Shown: piece after piece, positions 58,494 to 64,000 of the stretch
Position numbering within the stretch: position 1 is the first letter of the stretch
Layout: each line of letters opens with the position of its first letter
NCBI GenBank assembly: GCA_039105265.1
Contig: JAPFFF010000004.1
Coordinates: 2,914,001-2,978,000, forward strand
DNA length: 64,000 nucleotides
Origin: Tritrichomonas musculus
Lineage: Eukaryota > Parabasalia > Tritrichomonadida > Tritrichomonadidae
Direction of reading: 5' to 3'
Program-made: the position numbers and the translations under genes
Notes under the pieces: model-generated
Told to the model about the DNA's origin: nothing
Seen by the model: the letters and a program-made list of their open reading frames with translations, nothing else
Databases searched by the model: none

Positions 58494-59328
58494 TAGACCT
58501 ATCCACAAATCAAAAATCGTTTGTTGAACGTTTACTAAAAATTTGCGGACAATAAACTTTTTGTGAACATTTTTATGTACTCAAATGTTTAATTATTTCT
58601 AAATATCCCATTCTTTGCAAATAAGCGGTATCGTCCGTAATTTTTTAAGTTTTTTGGTAAACGTTTTGTTCAAAAACAAAACGTTTATTTGCTTTATGTT
58701 TTAATTTTTTTTGTTCCAATATCTTAAAAAATATATGTTTTTTAAAGAAAAAAATTAATTAATGATTTGGCTGTTTTTAAATAAAGATCAAAATTTATAA
58801 TTGAATGTACATAAAAAAACAGAGTAAATATTTTGAAAAAGGATAATAATGAAAAAAATTTGATTTTTACGATTTAAATCAGTTGTATATGCAAAATTCA
58901 TATGATTTAGATTGTATTGTTTAAAATGATTAATGAAAATATTGGTTAAATAAAATTTTAGTTTCTAAATTCGAAATGATCATAATTATTTTTACATAAT
59001 TCATCTATGAAAACATAAATAAAATAGAAAATTCTTATCAAACATTGAATTATAAAGTATATTATTGATATAGTCGATTTTGTTCTTATTAATACTTATA
59101 TTAGATAATAAGCTATTTGCATCTATTTTTAATTGTTTGCTTATATCATTTGAAGTTAATATAATTTTTTAAAAAATATTGTCCTCGAAAATGTTTTATA
59201 GATGCAAAAATTAGCTTTTTTACAAATATTTTATTATTTGAGAATTTTAAGATATTCACAAAAAGTTTGTTGTCTGCAAATTTTCAATAAACGTTCAACA
59301 AACGATTTTTGATTTGTGGATAGGTCTA
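58494..59328. mobile_element. Inverted-repeat element with 74-bp termini (835 bp)
   Basis: The first 74 bp (58494-58567) match the reverse complement of the last 74 (59255-59328) in 70 positions. The outer end reads TA-GACCTATCCACAAATC. TA lies at both borders, consistent with the TA target of Tc1/mariner-type elements. The interior has no open frame of note but contains a perfect hairpin (58658-58687: 13-bp arms, 4-base loop). A non-autonomous MITE is the simplest reading. Confidence 0.88.
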
Positions 59329-59411
59329 ATAAATATTTTGAATATTTTTTTACAAAAAAATTTGAATATAGTTAATTGAATGAAATCTCTCAAAAAGTAT
59401 TTATTATTTAA

Positions 59412-59900
59412 ATGACTAAGACTGCGCTTTCCGAAAAGGAAAAAATTCATATTCTCAATCTTGTTAACCAACATGGGCACCAATGAAAGTATATTTCAGA
59501 AATTGTTAATCGAAAACCAGAGACGGTTAAAGCTTTTTAAAATTCTTATACAAAGTTTCAAACTATTTCGCCCAAAAGAGGAAGGTCCGTTAAAATTACA
59601 GAAGAAGTGAAATATAATATTGTTCAAACGATGAAAAATAACCCTTTACAAAACTTACAGGATGTTGCAACAGAATTTGATGTTGCAAAGTCCTCTGTTA
59701 AGTCAATTCTTAACGAAAACAAAATACAGTATTTCAAAAGGACGCCAATTTGCCCCCTCACATTTCAACATAAACAAAAAAGATATCAAATTTGTTCCCA
59801 AATTACTTCAGTCCCTCCTTCAGTTCTCCCACCGATTATCTTTACTGATGAAAGCACAGTTTGCGTCAACAACGAAGGTGGGGGAATAATACATGCATAA
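59412..59900 (+). pseudogene. Truncated Tc1/mariner-type transposase
   Basis: Reading from ATG 59412 gives MTKTALSEKEKIHIL, a helix-turn-helix start, followed by ISEIVNRKPETVKAF and a second HTH, LQDVATEFDVAKSSVKSIL. It then reaches IIFTDESTVCVNN, which holds the first catalytic Asp of the DDE triad. The sequence stops just after, so the second and third acidic residues are missing. Two in-frame stops interrupt the first 45 codons. It is a dead fragment of about 160 codons out of roughly 330 expected. It begins 83 bp right of the element at 58494-59328; whether that element used this transposase cannot be told. Confidence 0.8.
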
Positions 59901-60031
59901 GATATGTCTGCGAAATTTAAAAAGAAAATTTGAATAAAAATAAAAACTTTTTCAAAACTTTATTTTTTATATATTCAGAAAAATTGAAAACATTGATTTA
60001 AGTCCAAAATTAATCTTTATCTCCATATCGT
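59901..60031. other. Remnant sequence after the transposase
   Basis: Short AT-rich stretch in which the transposase similarity has ended; no further coding trace is recognised before the next element's target duplication. Confidence 0.4.
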
Positions 60032-60041
60032 TGTAATTTGA

Positions 60042-61035
60042 TGTGTGGGGAAACTCAAAATAACGTATTTCGAAAAAACTTATTTTTATGATAATTCAAT
60101 AAATATTAATTTTGGGCAAACAATATTCATGTATATTATTGTGCAATATCTTAATTATATAAAAATAATATTTTCATTTATTTTTAAGAGTTTGGAATAA
60201 TTAATATTTTTCTCCATTTTTCAACAATAAAATTTATAGAGTTTAAATTAGATCAATATATTTGTTTTATATGTAAAATAAAATATGTTAGCTGTATAAA
60301 AACAAACAAAACTAATTTAATTGATGAGTTAAATTAAGAAAATGATTATAAAATTTTAAATTGAATTGTGATAAGATTGGCACTAGATTTTTCAACTTAA
60401 TTCAGGCTATCAAATATACATACTTCATAAATTAATATAGTCCGATCCTGCTATAATTGGAACCTACAATTTTTAGAAAATCGACTTGGAAAAAATATTT
60501 GATTTATAACTTAGTAGATTTCAAATTTTATAAAAAATGAATTTGCAAATAATTACAATCTAATATTTTATAATTATTATAATAAAAATATTAGAAATTT
60601 ATATTAAAAATCATGAGATATATTAAGATACTATATTCAATTATTCATATCACACCACATTATTTTCTATACTGAACATTTCACACCACATAATTTTCTC
60701 TTAAATTTTCTATCAAAAAACCAAGTGAAATGTAAATAAAAAAATTAGATATTTGGAAATATTTTCAAATACAAATTAGAAATCTGAAAATAAATGTTTA
60801 ATATAGCTATTATATTTTATTATATATATAATAACAATTTATGTAAAATAAAATATTCTCTTTTCTATTGAATTTTTTTAAAAAATAATTTTAAAATTCA
60901 TTTATCTTTAAATTGTAGGTTGAAAATGCTTAGTTATTAATATATTATGATATATAATGATTATATTTATTAATAATATTAATTTCATCATAAAATCTAG
61001 AGCCAATTTTGAGAAAGTATAAGTTTCCCCACACA
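60042..61035. mobile_element. 994-bp DNA element with 14-bp inverted ends and 10-bp target duplication
   Basis: The ends are TGTGTGGGGAAACT (60042-60055) and its exact reverse complement (61022-61035). Both are flanked by TGTAATTTGA (60032-60041 and 61036-61045), a 10-bp direct repeat. If the end is read as ATGTGTGG the duplication is 8 bp. A 9-11 bp duplication suggests a Mutator-like element, 8 bp suggests hAT. The interior is non-coding and very AT-rich, so the element is non-autonomous. Confidence 0.88.
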
Positions 61036-61100
61036 TGTAATTTGAGAAATAACATTGAATTTTTCAAAAAAAATCTATTGAATTTTTTGTGAAAGAGATA

Positions 61101-61494
61101 TACAGTAAGGTTGTAAAATTCAAAAACGTCTCAAAAGAGGAAAATCTACTTTTTCATAGAAAACGATTAAAATGAATTTAAAATAAAAGTCAAAATAACG
61201 AATTTAATTCAAATTTGGATTTTCCTTTATAGCGTTGCAAAAATGGAAAATCCACTTTTTGAATGATGCTCATTTTTTCATATAGAGATAGGAAAGCACT
61301 ATTTGATGAATATAATGTCGCAAACAGCTGTGTGGTAAACTTAATCATGGAAATATTATTTCTTAAAATGGTAGGTTTAAACAAGATTTTCTCTCTATTT
61401 CTTTATTTCTTTCATTTTTATTAATGAAAATTTTTTTCTCAAAAAGTCGATTTTCCTATTTTGAAACATTTTCCAATTTTGAAACCTTACTGTA
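61101..61494. mobile_element. Tc1/mariner-type MITE (394 bp)
   Basis: The termini read TACAGTAAGGTT on both ends; the inverted repeats extend about 54 bp with 46 matches. CAGT next to a TA target is the hallmark of Tc1/mariner ends. The interior, about 290 bp, has only short reading frames with no recognised transposase part. Confidence 0.85.
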
Positions 61495-62170
61495 TTTTTA
61501 TTAACAAATACTTATTTTTTTGAGAATATATTAGTAATATCATAATTTAAATGATTATATATTTTTTATATATAATATAAAACATATTTATATTATTATA
61601 AAATATTAATTTACTTTTTAACTCAGTTTATTTGCATATCACAATTGAGAATTATTTATAATAACGTATTAATTCAATTTTATTTTTCACAAATAAATTT
61701 ATCTTACATGATATTTAATTAATTACTTTTTAATTAATTATATTAAAAGATGTAAATAAAATTATGAAAAAAGAATATATGACATGAATGTTAAAGAATA
61801 TTTATATATTTGGATATTTACAAATTCCCAAAAATATTTTCCCCTTTCAAAAGTTAAACTTTTTCTGTTTTAATTTTTTTTTTTAGTGAAATATCTCCAT
61901 TTTGGCTAATAGAATCGGCTTCATATTTAAAATTACATCATGTTATTGATAATGTTATTATTATTTATTATTATTATTTTATAATTTTAGAATATGATAA
62001 CCGCCAAAAGTCGAACCCTTTTGACAAAAATCTTGTTTTTCGTGAGAGTTGATGAAAATCGTAAAGTGATGAATTAAAAACTTAGGACAATATTAATATG
62101 GTTTTCAAATCTGATATTAAATTTTTTAATTCTCAAAATTCATATAATCTTTTCTAAAATTATATGCTTA
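61495..62170. other. AT-rich spacer
   Basis: Nearly pure A/T with runs such as ttattattatttattatt near 61955. Nothing coding or repeated at element scale is seen. Confidence 0.6.
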
Positions 62171-62344
62171 ATAATTCGTCAGAATGAACAGCTCCTCCAG
62201 AAGTCACCACTGTTAATTCGTCAGAATGAACAGTTCCTCCAGAAGTCACCACTGTTAATTCGTCAGAATGAACAGCTCCTCCAGAAGTCACCACTGATAA
62301 TTCAGAATGAACAGCTCCTCCAGAAGTCTCCACTGTTAATTCAT
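62171..62344 (-). repeat. 42-bp minisatellite, four copies, open on the minus strand
   Basis: Unit ttaattcgtcagaatgaaca plus gctcctccagaagtcaccactg, at about 62172, 62213, 62255 and 62297; the last copy lacks 3 bp. Copies differ by one to three bases. On the minus strand the array is open as repeats of ELTVVTSGGAVHSD (14 residues), about 60 codons bounded by stops and without ATG. The repeat is far more GC-rich than its surroundings. Confidence 0.92.
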
Positions 62345-62434
62345 ATGATTACATTCAAAAAGTTTTATGCCACAATTTGTTTATTATTATTAATGACCAA
62401 TATTAAACGAACTGATTTAACATCTATATTCATA

Positions 62435-62556
62435 TTAATTGATATCTAATTGACGAACATCAAAGATAGGATGCACTAATTTATCAAAAATTAGAGCTCT
62501 CGGATCAATATCAATTTTTCGATTGAAGATTTAATTTTGCATTTATGAACTCCTTT
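62435..62556 (-). pseudogene. Short coding remnant on minus strand
   Basis: About 40 codons ending at TAA (62435-62437) read GVHKCKIKSSIEKIDIDPRA, then LIFDKLVHPIFDVRQLDIN. The balanced composition is unlike the AT-rich surroundings. No ATG, no recognised family. A remnant of a host gene C-terminus is the likeliest reading. Confidence 0.35.
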
Positions 62557-63174
62557 TATCAGCAATAATACCAAATATTTCTTATAAATACTTAAATACG
62601 CAATGATATTCCAATCAGTTTTAACATGATCCACTGAATATTCTTCGATGATACATCAGCAAAAATAACAATGAATAGTCTATAGCTCTTTTAAATCTAT
62701 CAAAGGTATTGTTTATATTGTTACCAAAACGATTTCTCGCATCTTTTTACTATCTCAGAAAAATCCAAAATAAGATGATATTTTCGAAATTTTTTTTACA
62801 AAATTATTTAATCAACCAATTTAATTATATTACATGGGAAGTATTATTGATTTATATAGCAAATTCGCCATATATGACAAGTGGAATTTTTGAATCAGCC
62901 AATTGCAACAGATTATTATTTCGCCAAAAACTTTGATTCTTTAATAGCCTATTCAAAAGAGAAGACTCATGAATACTAAGATTATTTGATATCAGCTTTA
63001 TCTTATCATGAATTATATGTTGGGATACCAAAATGATATTGATTTTTGCATCTTTATATTTTCTTTATATCTTTACTATATAAGCACTTGTGCATATGAA
63101 TTATATTAAACATATTTAAATTTGGCTAATATCATTCGTTTTCTTTTTTTAAACCAATTAAATTTTTTATTTTC
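62557..63174. other. Spacer with weak coding traces
   Basis: AT-rich. An ATG-less + strand frame at 62709-62936 contains YMTSGIFESANCNRLL, which looks faintly coding but is not recognised. No element ends found. Confidence 0.4.
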
Positions 63175-63493
63175 TATAAGGTCAAAAATTCGCCTAAAAT
63201 TCACCTTTTTTATAACGAATAATTAAAAAAAAAAAAAAAAAAAATACGTTAACTTTCTCAATTTCTCTGAGATAAGGGTAATATTGTTATAGTAACAAAT
63301 TCCATAAATCCCAGATTTTAATCCCATTTGGATTAGAAAAAGTAAAATGGTACTATCTGACATACTTAATTGATTTAAGTTTTGCATGTTGAATTCCATA
63401 TATAAAAAGAAAAGATTGATTGTAAATATCAAATTTACGTTAATTATTATTGAGCTTTAAGGTGAAAAATTCAAAAGTGGAATTGACCTTATA
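63175..63493. mobile_element. Inverted-repeat element just upstream of the last gene (319 bp)
   Basis: TATAAGGTCAA (63175-63185) pairs exactly with TTGACCTTATA (63483-63493). Inside, attcacctt (left) and aaggtgaaa (right) form a second, looser pair. It encloses an A-tract (63227-63244) and the dispersed repeat also found at 30899-30982. It ends 36 bp before the start codon of the next gene. Family uncertain; TA or TATA may be the target. Confidence 0.6.
63287..63370 (-). repeat. Dispersed repeat shared with 30899-30982
   Basis: Reverse-complement partner of 30899-30982, differing by a few substitutions and single-base indels (for example gtaccatttt against gtcccatttt). It lies inside the inverted-repeat element at 63175-63493. 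Confidence 0.9.
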
Positions 63494-63529
63494 TACGCTC
63501 GTTACTTTTCGTTATTAAATTTTATAAAA

Positions 63530-64000
63530 ATGGATATGGAAGAAGGAGATAATGTTTTTGCAATTCTTAAAGCGAGGCGTAATGAAGAAGAGCAATGCTT
63601 AGAATTTCTTGATCGCAATCGAAAAGTTGTTCATGCTAAATGTGATACAGCTGTTGATCAATTTTTCAATGATACTTATGCAAATTATCTCTACAAGCGA
63701 GTCAGACGACCTGCAGATCCAGAAATAGAACTTAAAGCTAAGTTCAAGAAAACATATTCGAACAAAGAAACATTCATAAAGAATCGAATAGCACGAAATG
63801 AAGAATACGTTATACAGCGAAAACGTGATTTTGCAGTTTCTCAAGAAAGAGTAAAGCGTTTATTAACAAAATTGAAGCAAGAATACGAAGCCGATGTAGC
63901 TGAAAAGCTATCCAAATGTCAAACATGGTCAACTAAAACCGAAGATGATACGCATGATTTAATTAACAACGATATGGATCATGCTGCTGAAATGATATGT
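63530..64000 (+). CDS. Coiled-coil protein, 3' end outside window (157 codons seen)
   Basis: ATG 63530 opens a frame that stays open to the window edge, 157 codons: MDMEEGDNVFAILKARRNEE, then a charged helical region with YANYLYKRVRRPADPEIE, KNRIARNEEYVIQRKRDF and VKRLLTKLKQEYEADVAEKL. Composition and codon use match the intact genes nearby, so it is real rather than chance. No family recognised; mostly alpha-helical, likely coiled coil. The nearest upstream 350 bp is largely the inverted-repeat element at 63175-63493, so its promoter lies within or just past that element. Confidence 0.8.
   Translation, partial: MDMEEGDNVFAILKARRNEEEQCLEFLDRNRKVVHAKCDTAVDQFFNDTYANYLYKRVRRPADPEIELKAKFKKTYSNKETFIKNRIARNEEYVIQRKRDFAVSQERVKRLLTKLKQEYEADVAEKLSKCQTWSTKTEDDTHDLINNDMDHAAEMIC

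Noticed and set aside
61190-61384. Minus-strand 64-codon frame inside the Tc1-type MITE as a transposase remnant
   Set aside because: No DDE or helix-turn-helix feature is visible, and the composition is that of random AT-rich DNA.
62171-62344. CRISPR-like array
   Set aside because: Repeats abut directly with no spacers, and the host is eukaryotic.
26841-63529. Virus-like or Polinton/Maverick-type element
   Set aside because: No capsid, integrase, DNA polymerase B or long viral-type terminal repeats were recognised anywhere. The inverted-repeat elements are short and non-coding.

Overview
The window looks like the nuclear genome of a parabasalid flagellate (trichomonad), with Tritrichomonas a plausible genus. 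The evidence is indirect but consistent: very AT-rich intergenic DNA, uniformly intronless genes, short 5' leaders with TCA-Y-W initiator-like boxes 10-30 bases before several start codons, a ciliary central-apparatus gene, and many small inverted-repeat elements. The genus is inference; no rRNA or other marker is present.

Layout. (1) 1-26840: one uninterrupted + strand reading frame, open at the left edge, encoding at least 8945 residues of an extremely acidic repeat protein. It has a near-perfect 4683-bp tandem duplication, a chimeric third partial copy, then about 16 modules of about 206 residues or longer variants, and a non-repetitive helical C-terminus of about 1500 residues. (2) 26841-27998: spacer with a decayed copy of the 3' end of the next gene, a 105-bp inverted-repeat element and an 18-bp palindrome. 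(3) 27999-30749 (-): VPS35L-like retriever subunit. (4) 30750-32370: spacer with short repeats and a TTAA-flanked element. (5) 32370-36998 (+): a decayed gene for a large protein with three vWA-like regions, followed by a small patchwork insertion copied from the neighbouring gene. (6) 37389-40067 (-): protein with three RNase D/WRN-type exonuclease domains and two zinc fingers. (7) 40344-43379 (-): ubiquitin-activating enzyme E1. (8) 44024-44989 (+): coiled-coil protein. (9) 45684-49425: a large inverted repeat carrying two head-to-head, almost identical divergent actins. (10) 49493-55462 (-): CFAP46-like central-apparatus protein. (11) 55639-57801 (-): right-handed beta-helix protein. (12) 57802-63529: gene-poor DNA with several small inverted-repeat elements, a truncated Tc1/mariner-type transposase, a 42-bp minisatellite and gene debris. 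(13) 63530-64000 (+): start of a coiled-coil gene that runs off the right edge.

The genes do not form a pathway. Several serve the cytoskeleton or flagellum (actins, CFAP46, coiled-coil proteins, perhaps the giant protein); others serve endosomal recycling (VPS35L) and ubiquitin activation (E1). The most unusual items are the giant motif-array protein, the actin palindrome, and the exonuclease array with a degenerate middle domain. I saw no CRISPR array, tRNA, rRNA or virus-derived element.
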